From the NCBI RefSeq assembly GCF_022682495.2, contig NC_071388.1, positions 178,031,622-178,095,621 on the forward strand: 64,000 nt of DNA. The letters run 5' to 3'. Made by a program: the position numbers and the translations under genes. This document shows, one piece after another, positions 1 to 42,079 of the stretch. Position 1 is the first letter of the stretch. The number at the start of each line of letters is the position of its first letter. A model generated the notes under the pieces. That model saw nothing but the letters and a program-made list of their open reading frames with translations, was not told the origin of the DNA and did not search any database. The DNA is from Desmodus rotundus. Taxonomy: Eukaryota > Chordata > Mammalia > Chiroptera > Phyllostomidae.

Positions 1-420
1 ATTCCATGTTTTATTTCACTATTTTACTTTCTTCTGGATCAGCTTATCCTAATGACAAGATGGGTTATTTTGGTGAACACCACGGTGTGGGGGGACAGAG
101 AAGCCTTGAAGCAGGACAAAGCTAAAGGCACTGCCGGCACTGCAGCAGAAGCCTGTCACTTGCTGAGCATCTGGTGTTCACCAGTGAGTCATCGCTGCCT
201 CTGGCCCTTCTGTTCACTGAGTAGCTCGCCAGGAATCCCCTGAGAGTGAGCTAATGGGCATGTGGGAGGCAAAGGGGTGTGGCTGACAGTGCTGTTTTTA
301 AAAAGAGCTAATCCCGGCTTCCTCAGTACCTATTAGCACCTGCCACTTTATCTGCGAGGTACCCTTTTTCTGGGTTCTAAAAAGAAAAGACTAGCCCGAG
401 AAACAAATACAGCTCTTTTT
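1..420. other. non-repeat DNA, probable CCDC150 intron
   Basis: No exon or repeat family recognised. A perfect 12-base inverted repeat (TGGTGAACACCA at 71-82 and its complement at 172-183) is described in the findings. Confidence 0.4.
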
Positions 421-520
421 AAAAAAATTTAATCCTTATTATATTTTTTTCAGTTGCCATTTAGTCCCCTTATAATGCCCCTCCTCCCAGTAATCACCAC
501 ACTGTTGTCCATTCTTATCA
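421..520 (-). repeat. L1 3'-end fragment
   Basis: A T-rich start followed by a pyrimidine-rich 'CCCCTTATAATGCCCCTCC' and 'CAATCACCACACTGTTGTCC' type sequence. The same segment recurs at 3,592, 4,372 and 57,868, always in this orientation, and forms the 3' end of the long minus-strand L1. Confidence 0.7.
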
Positions 521-1229
521 AAGTAAAACAAAAAACAATCTTTAAAACATTGCTGCTTGCATTTCAGAATTTGAAGAGAATTAAGATCATGCACCACTGT
601 TACCTAGGGAATGTATCTAGAGCGTCAAGGAAAATTGGCGTACTCCGGCAGTGAGCTCAGTAAGCCCGCAACAGGTGTCAGTGCAGGCATCAAGCCTGAC
701 AGTTCCTGGGCTCTGGCTTGAACTTTGGCTCCGGCATTTGCGTTACTATATACACGTGAAACTTTAATTTAAGAATTGGGCACAGGAAAAAAGCTAAACT
801 CTTAGCCCAAGCTCAAATACCATTCACCTAGGGGCTGGTGCCCCTGTGGTTTAGTCGCTAATGTTGAGAGAACTGAACTCGCCCACCGTAAAACTCGCTG
901 AATGAAACTAACTTCTGGTAGTAAGGACTTTGCTGTTGTGAATTTGGCCTCAAATATGCTCTTTGAAAATTGGAAAATTGGTGTCTACTATTAAATTCAT
1001 GAGTCCTTTTTCTTAGAAATGTTGGTGAATGTCACATGGCTGATGCAAAAATAGTGGTATTCTGCTTGTCTGATTTCAGTGGCCTTAATGTGGGATGAGT
1101 GTAAGATGGTGGCACTGAGACATCCTTGCTCATTAGAGAGGTGGTATTAGGCCAGCGGTAATGCTTGTAGAGTCCTACTTTTTGGTTTAAATTGATATTT
1201 TTAGCATGTGTGTTCTTTGTAAAGCTATG
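521..1229. other. unassigned DNA, probable CCDC150 intron
   Basis: No coding exon, RNA gene or confident repeat recognised in this stretch. Confidence 0.4.
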
Positions 1230-2683
1230 CTTTTTGAGGTCAGGTTTATTGACTTAAGATTTACATACAGTGAAATTTACCCTTTTTTATGTTTGATTCT
1301 GTGAGTTTTGACAAATGCACGCAAGCATGGAACTGGCGCCACAATCAAAACATAGAGCATTTCTGTCATCCCAGAAAGTTCCCTTGTGCGATTCTACAGT
1401 CAGCCTCTCCCTCCACCTGGCAACATCCCCTGGCAGCCACTGATCTGTATTTCTGTTCCTGTGGCTATCTTTTCCAGAATATCGCATAGGTAGAATCATG
1501 CCATATGGTGCGTTTTAAGTCTGGCTTCTTTTATTTGGCATAGAGCATTTGCCTTTCATCCATGTTGTTGTATTACAGTTGGTGTTCCAGTGTATGGATG
1601 TATCAGTTTCTTTACCCATTTGCCAAATGAAGGACATTTGGGGTGTTGCCTGTATAAATACATATGAACATACATTTTTATTTCTCTTGGGTAAATAACA
1701 GGAATTGGATTTCTGGTAAATATATGTTTGACATGTTAACAAACTACTCAACTGTTTTCTTAAGGATGTGTATCATCTTGCATCCCTACCAGTAATTTAT
1801 GAGTTGCAGTCTTCTATGTCTTCTCAACAACACTTGGGATTGGCCGTTTTTCCTTTTAGCCATTGTGGTATGCAGTAGTATATCATTGTGGCTGTAATTA
1901 GCATTTCTCCAGTGACTACTAATATTGAGCATCTTTTCTAACTCCCACATATATACCACAATTTGTTTATGTTAATGGATATTTTCATTGTGTCCATCTT
2001 TTGGCTGTGGTGAGTAGTGCTGCTATAAATGTGTAAATGTGCTTTTGTTTGGGTACTTGTTTTCAGTTCTTTGGGATATATTCCAGGAGAGGAATTACTG
2101 GGTCACATGGAAAGTTAATGTCTGGTTCAACTTTCCATACATTAGACTGTGTTCCATAGTGCTAAACCATTTTATATTCCCACCAGCAATGTATAAGGAT
2201 TCCAATTTCTCCACATCCTCATCACCCCTGTTATTTATTTTTATTTTTTATTTTTTAGAGAGAGGGGAAGAGAGAGACAGGGAGAGAAACATCAATGTAA
2301 GACAGAAATAACAATCAGTTGCCTCTTGTATACACCCTGACTGGGGACTGAACCCGCAACCCAGACATGTGCCCTGACCGGGAATTGAACCTGTGACCTT
2401 TTGGTTTATAGGACGATGCTCCAACGAACTGTACCACATCGGCCAGGGCTACCATTTTTTGTTTTTTGATTATAGCTATCCTAGTGGGTGCAAAAGTGGT
2501 ATCTCACTGTGGTTTTGATTTGTGTTTCCCTAATGTTAATAATGTTTATCATTTTTTAATGTGCTTATTGGCCATTTGTGTATCTTCTTTGTATAAATGT
2601 CTATTTAGATCCTTTGCCTGTTTTTAAACTGGGTTTTATGTTTTTAATTGTTAAGTTGTAAGAGTTCTTTATACAAGAAGGGA
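1230..2683 (-). repeat. old L1, 3' region, antisense
   Basis: Reads on the minus strand as an old mammalian L1 3' part; on the plus strand it shows the reversed 3'UTR phrases such as 'GTGTATGGATGTATCAG' and 'ATCCTAGTGGGTGCAAAAGTGG'. It is interrupted by a SINE. It seems to continue at 3,441-3,590 and again at 8,550-11,290, so younger elements have split it. Confidence 0.7.
2230..2450 (-). repeat. VES SINE
   Basis: tRNA-derived bat SINE in reverse: T-rich tail, then 'AGAGAGAGGGGAAGAGAGAG', ending 'CACATCGGCCAGGGCT'. It is inserted into the old L1. Confidence 0.88.
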
Positions 2684-3440
2684 CCCCCCCCCCCAAACAA
2701 CAAAAAAATGAAATTACCTTCTGGAGGACAGGCCCCTTGAAGTACAGGCATCCTCTACTAGGTTAGGGTTCAAGGAACCCATCTGGTCAGTGTACCAGCT
2801 AGCGTTGTTGTCAAAGGCTGTGTTCTGCCAGTAAATTTTTTTCTGAAGCCTCTTTCAACAGTGTTTGCCCATTTCATGATGAGGGCTTTACGAGCACACC
2901 TGCCCACCTGCTCTGCATGTTCAGCAGTTTTTGACAAAAACTGCATGAACCCCATGTCCCACCCTCCCTGTTCACCTGATCTCACCCTGAGTGACTTTTT
3001 GTTGTTTCCCTGGATAAAAAAAAGTCCTCAAAGGGAAATGTTCTGCTGATGTGGAAGAGGTGAAACAATAAAATGGCAGAAGCACTAAATGGCATCAAAA
3101 TCAACAAGTTTGGGGGGGGGGCAGTGGGAAGAGGGGACTACAGGAACTACTATAAAGGACACATGGACAAAACCAAGGGGGAGGGTGGAGATGAGGGAGG
3201 GAGGTGGGTTCGGCTGCGGTGGGGTGGAGGGACGGGGAGAAAAGGCATACAACTCTAATTGAATAACAATAAAAATTTTTTAAAAAATAAAAAAAAAGTT
3301 CAGAACTTTTTGAGCAATAAATCAAACATCTCAATAGGTGTATTGCATCACATAGAGAGTACTTTAAAGGTGACTGAAGTTTAAACATGTGAGAATAAGC
3401 ACACATTTTCTATAAATAAATTCCAGATTTTGGGGGGGGT
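2684..3440 (+). mobile_element. degenerate mariner transposon, split by an L1 3' end
   Basis: The translation gives HPPCSPDLTLSDFLLFPWIK, the signature around the last catalytic Asp of mariner transposases. After the inserted L1 piece it resumes with the C-terminal pattern NFFEQ...RCIASHREYFKGD. Both ends carry C-rich or G-rich runs (GGGACCCCCC and, reversed, GGGAGACCCCCC) that look like terminal repeats. Frameshifts and stops make it inactive. Confidence 0.7.
3111..3297 (+). repeat. L1 3'-end fragment in mariner
   Basis: Polypurine tract, then 'GGACTACAGGAACTACTATA', a G-rich run and 'CATACAACTCTAATTGAATA' before an A-rich tail. The same L1 3' family occurs reversed at about 4,974-5,135 and 7,338-7,423. 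Confidence 0.75.
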
Positions 3441-3590
3441 CTCCCTTTTATATTCTGGGTAGTAGACCCTATCAGATATGATGTGCAGATATTTTCTCTC
3501 ATTCTATGATTGTCTTTTTAAAGTTTTAGATTTTTATGAAGTTAAGTTTATCTATTTTTTTCCCTTTGGTTGCTTGTACTTTATCTATTT
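3441..3590 (-). repeat. old L1 continuation
   Basis: Short antisense old L1 3'-region sequence between the mariner and the young L1. It is consistent with the same element seen at 1,230-2,683. Confidence 0.5.
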
Positions 3591-3929
3591 TTTAAAATTC
3601 TTTTATTGTATTTTTTCCCACTACCATTCAATCCCCTTATATCTCCCTGTCTGCCTCTGCAATCACCACACTGCAATCCTTGTCCATGAGTCCTTTTTCC
3701 TTTTTGCTCAATCCCTGCACTCACTACCCTAACCCCTGCTTAGTTGTCATCCTGTTCTCTATGAGTCTCAATTTTGCTTGTTTGTTCAATTTGTTCATTA
3801 GATTTCACATATGAGTGAAATCATATGATGTTTGTCTTTCTCTGACAGCCTTATTTCACTTAGCATAATGTTCTCCAGGTCCATCCATACTGTCTCAAAG
3901 GGTAAAACTGTTTTGTTTTGTTTTTTACA

Positions 3930-6900
3930 GCCCAGTAGTATTCCATCGTGTAAGAAGGTAGTCAAGTTTCATTTCTCTGCACATATCTGTCCAATTATCC
4001 CAATACCATTTATTAAATAAACTATCTTTAGCCCCTTGCATGTGTTTGCTTCCTCTGTTGAATATTAATTGATGATAAAGGTGTGGGTTTATTTCTGGGC
4101 TTTCTATTCTGTTCCATTGATCTATGTGTTTGTTTTTATGCCAGTACCATGCTGTTTTGATTACTGTGACCTTATAGTATAGTTTGATAGTAGGTAGCAT
4201 GATTCCTCCAACTTTGTTATTCTTTCTCAGGATTGCTGTTGCTCTGCTGGGCCTTTTGTGGTTCCACATATAAAATTTTCAAATATTTGTTCTAGTTCTG
4301 TGAAATACATTATAGGAATCTTGATTGGAATTATGTTGAATCTATAGATTGTTTTGGGTAGCGTCAACATTTTTTAAAATTTAATCTTTATTGTTTTTTT
4401 TTCCATTACCATTTACTCCCCTTATACCCACCTCCCCCAGCAATCACCACTGTTGTCCAGGTCTATGAGTCCATTTTCCTTTTTAGCATGGACATTTTAA
4501 TGATGTTGACTTTTCCTATCCATGAACATAGTATGTGCTTCCACTTATTTGTATCTTCCTCAGATTCTTTCTTCAGTGTCTTTTAAATTTCTGAGTACAG
4601 GTGATTTATATCCTTGGTTATAAAGGATATAACCAAGGTATTTATTCCTAGGTATTTATCCTTTTTGAAGCAATTGTGAATAGGATTGTCTTCTTAATTT
4701 TCCTTTCTGATAATTCATTATTGGCATGTAATAATGAAACTGGTTTCTGGATATTAATTTCATATCCTGTGACTTTGCTGAATTCATTTATCAGTTCTGG
4801 TAGTTTCTTGGTGGAGTTTTTGGGGTTCTATATATCAGTACCAGTAAAGACAGTTTTACTTCTTCCTTTCCAATTTGGATGCCTTTTATTTCTTCTTCTT
4901 GTCTGATTGCTATGGCTAGGACTTCCAGTACTATGTTGAATAAGAGAGGTGAAATTGGGCCTGTCTTGTTTCTGATTTTTTTTTAATTTTTTTTTGTTAT
5001 TCAATTACAGTTGTGTGCCTTTTCTCCCCATCCCTCCACCCCACCCCAGCTGAACCCCCCTCCCTCCCCCACCTCCACCCTCCCCCTTGATTTGGTCCAT
5101 GTGTCCCTTATAGTAGTTCCTCTATGTTCCTGATCTTAAGGGGAAGGGGAACACTTGTAGATTTTGCCCATTGAGTATGATGCTGGGAGTGGGTTTGTCA
5201 TATGTGGCCTTTGTTATGTTTAGGTATGTTCCCTCTATTCCCACTTTGCTGAGGGTTTTTATCATAAATGGGTGTTGGATTTTATCGAATGCTTTTTCTG
5301 CATCTATGGATATGATCATGTGGTTTTTTATCCTTCATTTTGTTTATGTGGTGAATCACATTTATTGACTTGCAAATGTTGTACTAACCTTGCATTCCTG
5401 GAATAAATCCCACTTAATCTTGATGTGTGATCTTTTTGATGTATTGGTGTATTCATTTTGCTAATATTTTGTTGAGGATTTTAGCATCTATGTTCATCAG
5501 GGATATTGGACTATAATTTTCTTTCTTTGTAGTGTCTTTATTTGGTTTTGGAATTAAGATAATGCTGGTCTCATAAAATAACCTTGCGAGTCTTCCCTCC
5601 TCTTGTATTTTTTTTTTAAATAGTTTGAGAAGGAGAGGTGTTAATTCTCAGAATGTTTGGTAAAATTCACCTGAGAAGCCAACTGGTTCAGGGCTTTGTT
5701 TGTTGGGAGTTTGATTACTGCTTCAATTTCATTAGGTATAATCTGTTTATTCAGATTCTCTGATTCTTCTGATTTAGTTTTAAGATCATATGTTTGTAGG
5801 AATTTATCCATTTCATCCATGTTCTCCAATTTGTTGGCATATGTTTGTTAATAATATTTCCTTACAATCCTTTGTATTTGTTTGGTGTCAGTTGTTATTT
5901 CTTCTCTTTCCTTTCCGATTTTATTTATTTGGGTCTTCTTTCTTTTTTTCTTGATGAGTCCGGTTAAAGGTTTGCCATTCTTGTTTATCTTTTCAGAGAA
6001 CCAATTCTTGGATTCATTGATCTTTTGTATTTTTTTTTAGACTTTATTTCTGCTCTGATCTTTATTATTTTCTTCCATCTGCTCATTTTGGGCTTTGTTT
6101 ATTGTTCTTGTTCAAGTTACTTTAAGTGTAAAATTAGATTGTTTATTTGAACTTTTTCTTGAGCTAGGCCTTGTAATGCTATGAATTTCCCTCTTAGGAT
6201 TGCTTTCCCAGTGTCCCACAGATTTTTGGTTGTATTGTTCTCGTTTTCATTTTTTTCAAGGTATCTTTTGATTTCTTCCTTGATCTCATTGTTGTTCTAT
6301 ACATTGTTTAGTAATCTGTTGTTTAGTTTCCATGTCTTTGTGTATTTTTCAGTGTTCTTCTTGTGATTGATACCTAATTTCATAGCATTGTGGTCAGAGA
6401 AGATGCTTGATATGATTTCAATCTTCTTAAATTTATTGAAACTTGTTTTGTGTCCCAACGTGTGGTCTATCCTAGAAGACATTCCATGTTCACTTGGAAA
6501 GTATGTATATTCTGCTTCTTTGGGATGAAATGCTCTGAAAATATGAATTAAATACATTTGATCTAGTGTGTTATCTAAGGCCGTTGTCTTCTTGTTGATC
6601 TTCTGTCTGGAAGATCTATCCATTGAAGTCAATGGGGTGTTAAAATCCCCAATTAAGACTATTTCTGTCGATCTCTCCCTTTATGTCCATCAAGATTTGC
6701 TTTACGTATTTAGGTGCTCCTATGTTGGGTGTATACATGTTTACTAGGGTTATATCCTCTTGGTGGATTGTTCCCCCTATCATTATGTAGTGACCTTCTT
6801 TGTCTCTTACTATAGCTGTGGTTTTAAAGTCTATTTTGTTGGATATAAATATTGCTTCCCCAGTTTTCATTCCCTTCCTATTTGTACAAAATATCTTTTT

Positions 6901-7075
6901 TCCATCCCTTTACTTTTAGTCTGTGTGTATCTTTCAATCTGAGATGGGTCTGTTGGAGACAGCATATACAAGGGTCTTGTTTTCTTACCCATTCAGCTAC
7001 CCTCTGTCTTTTGGTTGTAGCATTAAAGCCATTTACTTTCAAGGTGATTATTGATAGATGCGTATTTAGTACCAT
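3930..7075 (-). pseudogene. L1 ORF2 remnant
   Basis: Endonuclease and reverse-transcriptase polyprotein relic, readable in several open pieces (7,075-6,878, 6,870-6,640, 6,632-6,297, 5,829-5,641, 5,319-5,122 and 4,269-3,925). It begins MVLNTHLSIIT. Fragments of other L1 3' ends lie at about 4,372-4,490 and 4,974-5,135. Confidence 0.85.
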
Positions 7076-7131
7076 ATTATTGTTTGACTGTTTTCCTCTG
7101 GGTTTTTTTATTTCTCTTTTTCTTCTTCTTC

Positions 7132-8072
7132 TTAAAGCAAGCCCTTTACCATTTGTTGCAATACTGGTTTGGTGTTAATAAATTCCTTTAGCTTTTTCTT
7201 GTCTGGGAAGCTCTTTATTTCTCCTTTAATTTTAAATGATAGCCTTGCTTGGTAAAGTAGCCTTGATTGTAGGCCCTTGTTTTTCATCATCTTGAATACT
7301 TCATGCCAGTCCCTTCTGGCCTGAAATGTTTTTCTATTTTTTTAAAAATTATTTTATTGTTTTTCAAGTACAGTTGTCTGAATTTACCTACCACCACTCC
7401 CTACCACCCCAGCCAGCCCCATGAAATGTTTCTGTTGAGAAATCAGATGAGAGGCTTTAGAGCTCTCTTGTAGGTAAGTACCTGCTTTTCCCTTATGACT
7501 TTTAGAATACTCTCCTTGCCTTTGAGCTTTGCCATTTTAATTATGCTGTGCCTTGGTGTGGGCCTCCTTGGGTCCATCTTGTTTGGGACTCTCTGTACTT
7601 CCTGGTCTTGTGTGTCTTTCCTTCACCAGATTACTGAAGTTTTCAGTCATTATTTCCTCAAATACGTTCTCGATTTTTTGTTCACTCTCTTCTCCTTCTG
7701 GTATTCCCATGATACAGATGTTATGCTTGTTATCCCAAAGGTTTCTTAAACTCTCATTTTTTTTAAGTTCCTTTTTCTTTTTGCTGCTTTGCTTGGGTGT
7801 TTTTTTCTACCTTGTCTTCCAAACTGTTGATTCAGTCCTCTGCTTCATCTAACCTACTGTTCATTCCTTCTTGCGTATTATTTATTTCAGATATTGCATT
7901 TTTAATTTCTGACTGGCTCTTGTTTAGTTTCTGTCTTTTTTCATGGTGTTGAGTATCCTTATAATAATTATTCTAAACTCTATATCTGATAAATTGCTTG
8001 CTTCCATTTCATTTTGTTCTTCTTTCTGAGGATTTTTTCTTTCATTTGGGGTCTGTTTCTTTGTCTTCCCAT
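7132..8072 (-). pseudogene. L1 ORF1 remnant
   Basis: Reads as an L1 ORF1 (RNA-binding chaperone) relic, from an ATG at 8,072 on the minus strand to a C-terminus MVKGLL and TAA at 7,132. It is disrupted by an L1 3'-end fragment near 7,338-7,423 and by point changes. Confidence 0.7.
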
Positions 8073-8321
8073 TTTAGCTGCTTCTTTGTTTCTACATATT
8101 AAGTAGATCTGCAAAGATGTGGTACAGACCTATGTCAGACACTGTCTGTGCCTGGCCCTGGGCAACTTCTTTGGAGCTTTTAGTGATGCACAGCTTGTGG
8201 CTTCCTTGGCTGGGCTCTTTGTGTACAAAAAGAACCCGACTGCACACCAAGGCCAGGTTTTACCAGCACTGGGCCCAGGGGAGTTTCAGCTAAAGACTCA
8301 GAGCTCCCAGAGATCCCCTCT

Positions 8322-8549
8322 CTTTTTATTTTTAAGATTTTATTTATTTACTTTTTAGAGAGAAGGGTTAGGAGAAAGAGAGGGAGAGAAACAGCAATAT
8401 GCAAAACACATCCATTGGTTGCCTCTCACAGCCCCCCAACTGGGGAACCTGGGATGCAACCCGGGCATATCCCCTGACTTGGAATCTAAACTGCGACCTT
8501 TTCATTTGCAAGCCAGTGCTCAATCCATTGAGCTACACTGGCCAGGGCT
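8322..8549 (-). repeat. VES SINE
   Basis: Reverse-orientation VES: T-rich start, 'TTTTTAGAGAGAAGGG', then 'TCAATCCATTGAGCTACACT' and 'GGCCAGGGCT'. It lies exactly at the border between the young L1's 5' end and the older L1. Confidence 0.88.
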
Positions 8550-11290
8550 CAGCACTAACTTTTGAATAGACTATTCTTTCCATTGAAAAAAATCAATTAA
8601 TTGTAAAAAGTCAGTTAATCATAGATGTATGGGCTTATATCTAGACTCTCAATTCTATTACATTGACCTGTATGCTTATGCCAGTATCACACAGTTTGGA
8701 TTACTGTAGCTTTGTGAGTCCTCCGATTTCTTTTTCAAGATTTTTTTTGCTATTCTGGATCCTTACATTTCTATATGGATTATAGGATTAGCTTTTCATT
8801 TCTGACCTCCTCCACAAAAAAGAAAGGCAGTTGGAATTTTGATAGGATTTGTATTTAATCTGTAGATCAATTTGGGGAGTATTGTAATCTATACAATATC
8901 TGATGTAATATTTTGTCATCTGCAAATATAGTTTTATTTCTTCCTTTCCAATGCTGCTTTTTATTTCTTTTTCTTGTATAATTGCCTTGTCTATAACCTT
9001 CAGTACAATGTTGAAGTGATGAGAGCAAGACAGCCTTGTCTTAGGGAGAAAAGCTTTCAGTTTGTCTCCATTAAGTATCATGTTAGCTGAGGGCTTTTTG
9101 TAAAGGACCTTTATCCAGATAAGGAAATTACCTTATATTCCTAGTTTGTTGAGAATTTTTATCATGAAAACGTGTTGAGTTTAGTCAAATGTTTTTTCTA
9201 TGTCTATTGAAATAAAATTGTATATTTTGTGCTTTATTCTATTACTGTAGTATATTACATTAATTGATTTCAAATGTTGAATCAAGCTTTAATTCCTGGG
9301 ATAAATTTCTCCGGCTCAAGTGCATAATCCTTTTTATATGTTGTTGGACTTAGCTTGCTGGTACTTTGTAGAGGATTTTTGTATCTGTATAAATAAGGGA
9401 TATTGTTCCATAGTTTTCTTGTGATAGCTTTGTCTGGTTCTGGCATCAAGGTAATGCTGGCCTCTTAAAAGTGATTTTGTAAGTTCTCCCTCCCCTTCTA
9501 TTTTTGGGAAGAGTTTGTGAGGGATTGGTGATAATTCTTTAAATATTTTATAGGATTCAGCTGTGAAGCCATCTGGTTTTCCTTTGTGGGAAATTTTTTA
9601 TTTGGTCTTGTTTTTAACTGTTATTATTGATTCAATCTCTGTTCTTATAGGTCTATTCAGATTTTCTACTGTTTAAGAAGGTGAATTTCAGTATTTGGGT
9701 GTTTCTATTAATTTATTTCATTTGTTATGTAGTTTGTTAGCATATAATTGTTCATAGTAGCTGCTTACCTTTATTTCTGTAAGTTCAGTAGTAATGTCCC
9801 TTCTTTCATTCCTAATGTTAGTAACTTGTGTCTTCTCGTTTCTTTTCTTGGCTAGTACAGCTAAAGGTTTGTCAATTTTGCTGATGTTTTCAAGAACCAA
9901 CTAGGTTTTATTGATTTTTTTTTCTGTTTTTCTATTCTCTATTCCATATCTGCTCTAATTTTTTGTTATGTACTCCCTTCTGCTTGTTTGGGGCCTAATT
10001 TGCTCCTCTTTTTCTGGTTTCTTAAAATGGAAGTTTAGGGCTTTGATTTGAGATGTTATTATTTAATATAAGTGTCCACAGCTGTAGAATTCCTTCTAAG
10101 CACTGCATTCACTGAATACTATACATTTTGTCAGGTTGTGTTTTCATTTTTTCCATCTTAAAGTATTCCTTAATTTTCCTCGTAATTTCCTCTTTGACCC
10201 ATTGGTTATTTAAGCGTATTAATTTTCCCACATATGTGAATTTTGACATTTTTATCTCTTACTGCGTTCTAACTTTATTCTGTAGTAGTTTGAGAACATA
10301 CTTAGTGTAATTTTGGTCCTTTCAAATTTGAGTGTTTTATGGCCTAACGTATGGTAGCTCCTAGAGAATAAATACTGCATGAGCACTTGAGAAGAGGGCA
10401 TGTTCTGCCCTTGTTGGGAGGACTGCTCTGTGTCTGTCAGGTGTAGTTGCTTTATTGTGACATTCAAGTCATTTACCTCCTCACCGACCTGTCTGGTTGT
10501 TCTGTCCGTTACTGACAGTGGGATATTGGTATCTCCAGAGAGTCCTGTTGAATTGTTTCTTCAATTTTTCTAGTTTTTGCTTCGTGTACTTTTGGGGCTC
10601 TCTTGTTAGATGCCTATATATTTATAAATGTTATATCTTCTTGATAGGCTGACTCTTTTTCACTATATAATGCCTTCTTTATCTTACAGACTTTTGTCTT
10701 AATGTCTGTTTTGTCTAACACTAGTGCAGCCACTTCAGCTCTTCCCAGGTTACTGTTCACACAGCATGTGCTTTTCCATCCTTTTACTTTCTCATCTCAC
10801 TTGTGTCTTTGGGTCCAAACGTATCTCTTATAAACCCATTGAGTTGGACCTTTTTAAAACATTTATCTAGTTCTGCATTAGTTGGAGGATATAATTACTG
10901 ATAGGTGGGATTTATATCTGCCAGTTTACAATTTGTTTTTTAAATATATGTCTTATATGTTTATTGACCCTGTGCTTCTCCATTACTGCCTTCTTTCAGG
11001 GTAAGCAGATATCTCTGGTGTACTATTATAATTCCCTTGTCCTTTCTTTCACTATATAATTTTGATTTATGGGTAACCAAATGAGTTACAAATAAATAAT
11101 ATGGTTTTATATGTCTTTTACATGTACCTATGTTATAACTTTTACTGATACTCTTTATCCCATCATGTGGATTCCAGTTATTATCTAGTGCCCTTTTATT
11201 TCAGCCTGCAGAACTTCCTTCAGTATTTCTTATAAGGCCTATTTTCTAGCCCCACAGCTCAGCCCCCGCTGAGGGTAGGTGCTGATGAAT
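8550..11290 (-). repeat. older L1 ORF2 body, antisense
   Basis: Minus-strand fragments resemble L1 ORF2, for example 9,900-9,718 (ISKIDKPLAVLAKKRNEKTQ) and 9,081-8,788. It has many stops and is more decayed than the L1 at 3.6-8.3 kb, which interrupts it. Confidence 0.75.
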
Positions 11291-41224
<29,934 letters not shown>

Positions 41225-41455
41225 CGCCCTTGCCAGAGGAGGAGCTTCGTGTACGGCCACACCGCCGCGACCCCGGAGCCCAGCCACCAGGGCTGGCCTG
41301 ATTCCAGTCATCGGAACACGAAGTCTTTGGTGTGTGGGCTGAAGACTTCGGACCTGAGTTTATCCTTTTATGAATTCTGATATCAATAGAGAACCACCCT
41401 ATCTTTTTCTTTCCCTGTTTTCCACCCAATAAATTTATGTTAATTTGTTGCACAA
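41225..41455 (+). other. CCDC150: CCDC150 3'UTR
   Basis: Sequence between the stop codon and the expected cleavage point, about 20-25 bases past the AATAAA and just before a GT-rich stretch. No repeat was recognised in it. The right limit is inferred. Confidence 0.7.
41428..41433 (+). terminator. CCDC150 polyadenylation signal AATAAA
   Basis: Canonical hexamer 204 bases after the CCDC150 stop. It is followed about 30 bases later by GGTGCTGTTG, a plausible GU-rich downstream element. Confidence 0.8.
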
Positions 41456-41460
41456 TAGCA

Positions 41461-42079
41461 GGTGCTGTTGCATGATACTTGGCTATTTTTCTAAGTACAG
41501 TTTATCAAAAGCATTTAATGAGATACTTTATGACACAGCAACTAAATGATATACTTTGTTTCCATGAACTATCCCAGTCTGACATCCAGGAGATAATTTT
41601 TGGAAATAGAATCACCCGGAAATGGTAAAAACTCTTCCACTGTGTTTTCAACTTATACCCTTCTATGCTGGGTAATTACCAGTGCATCTTTAGTATGACT
41701 AATATCTTTTTACTTATGTAAGATATCTGAGAGATTGGGAATATCCAAGGGAAGCTATGAACACAAAGAAGATTATTCAGTGCAGCCGTCTGCTCCACTC
41801 CAGGAGACACTAACCAACCGAGCTACCTGGCCAGGGCCCGTGTAACCTGCCTTACTGCGTTTGTTAGATTGGCTGTATAGGCAACGCTAGCTTCAGAAAA
41901 GCACCTTACAGAGCTAGATTGGTGATCATTTCCAGTAAAGCTTATAGTTAGAACTGCATACTTACTGTGCTGATTTGCTAACTTATTTCTGTGATATTTT
42001 AAAAGTGTTTCTGTAGTATTTTTTTAGTGTCTATTAAATACTAGTATAGTAGCTTCTGTTGTGGGCATCTACTTTCACC
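41461..42079. other. intergenic DNA, unassigned
   Basis: No gene. A short VES remnant lies at 41,807-41,837. Confidence 0.4.
41807..41837 (-). repeat. VES SINE 5' remnant
   Basis: 'CTAACCAACCGAGCTACCTG' and 'GCCAGGGC' correspond to the reversed first 30 bases of a VES SINE. Nothing else of it is present. Confidence 0.6.

Larger units (their letters stand above)
3591..8321 (-). mobile_element. long L1 retrotransposon, minus strand, inactive
   Basis: LINE-1 with 3'UTR (about 3,591-3,930), ORF2 (about 7,075 down to 3,930), ORF1 (about 8,072 to 7,132) and part of the 5'UTR. ORF2 shows the endonuclease start (LSIITLKVNGFNATTKRQRV, CCLQQTHLRLKDTHRLKVKG), reverse-transcriptase phrases ([19 protein letters not shown]) and the C-terminal [20 protein letters not shown]. 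The frame is broken by stops and by three inserted 3'-end fragments of other L1s, so it cannot be active. It is inserted into an older L1 of the same orientation. Confidence 0.9.

Noticed and set aside
3478..3732. Hydrophobic 84-codon plus-strand frame resembling a membrane protein, and similar frames at 6,760-7,852
   Set aside because: These are the T-rich complement of L1 sequence. Phe- and Leu-rich frames are expected from the reverse strand of A-rich L1 DNA.
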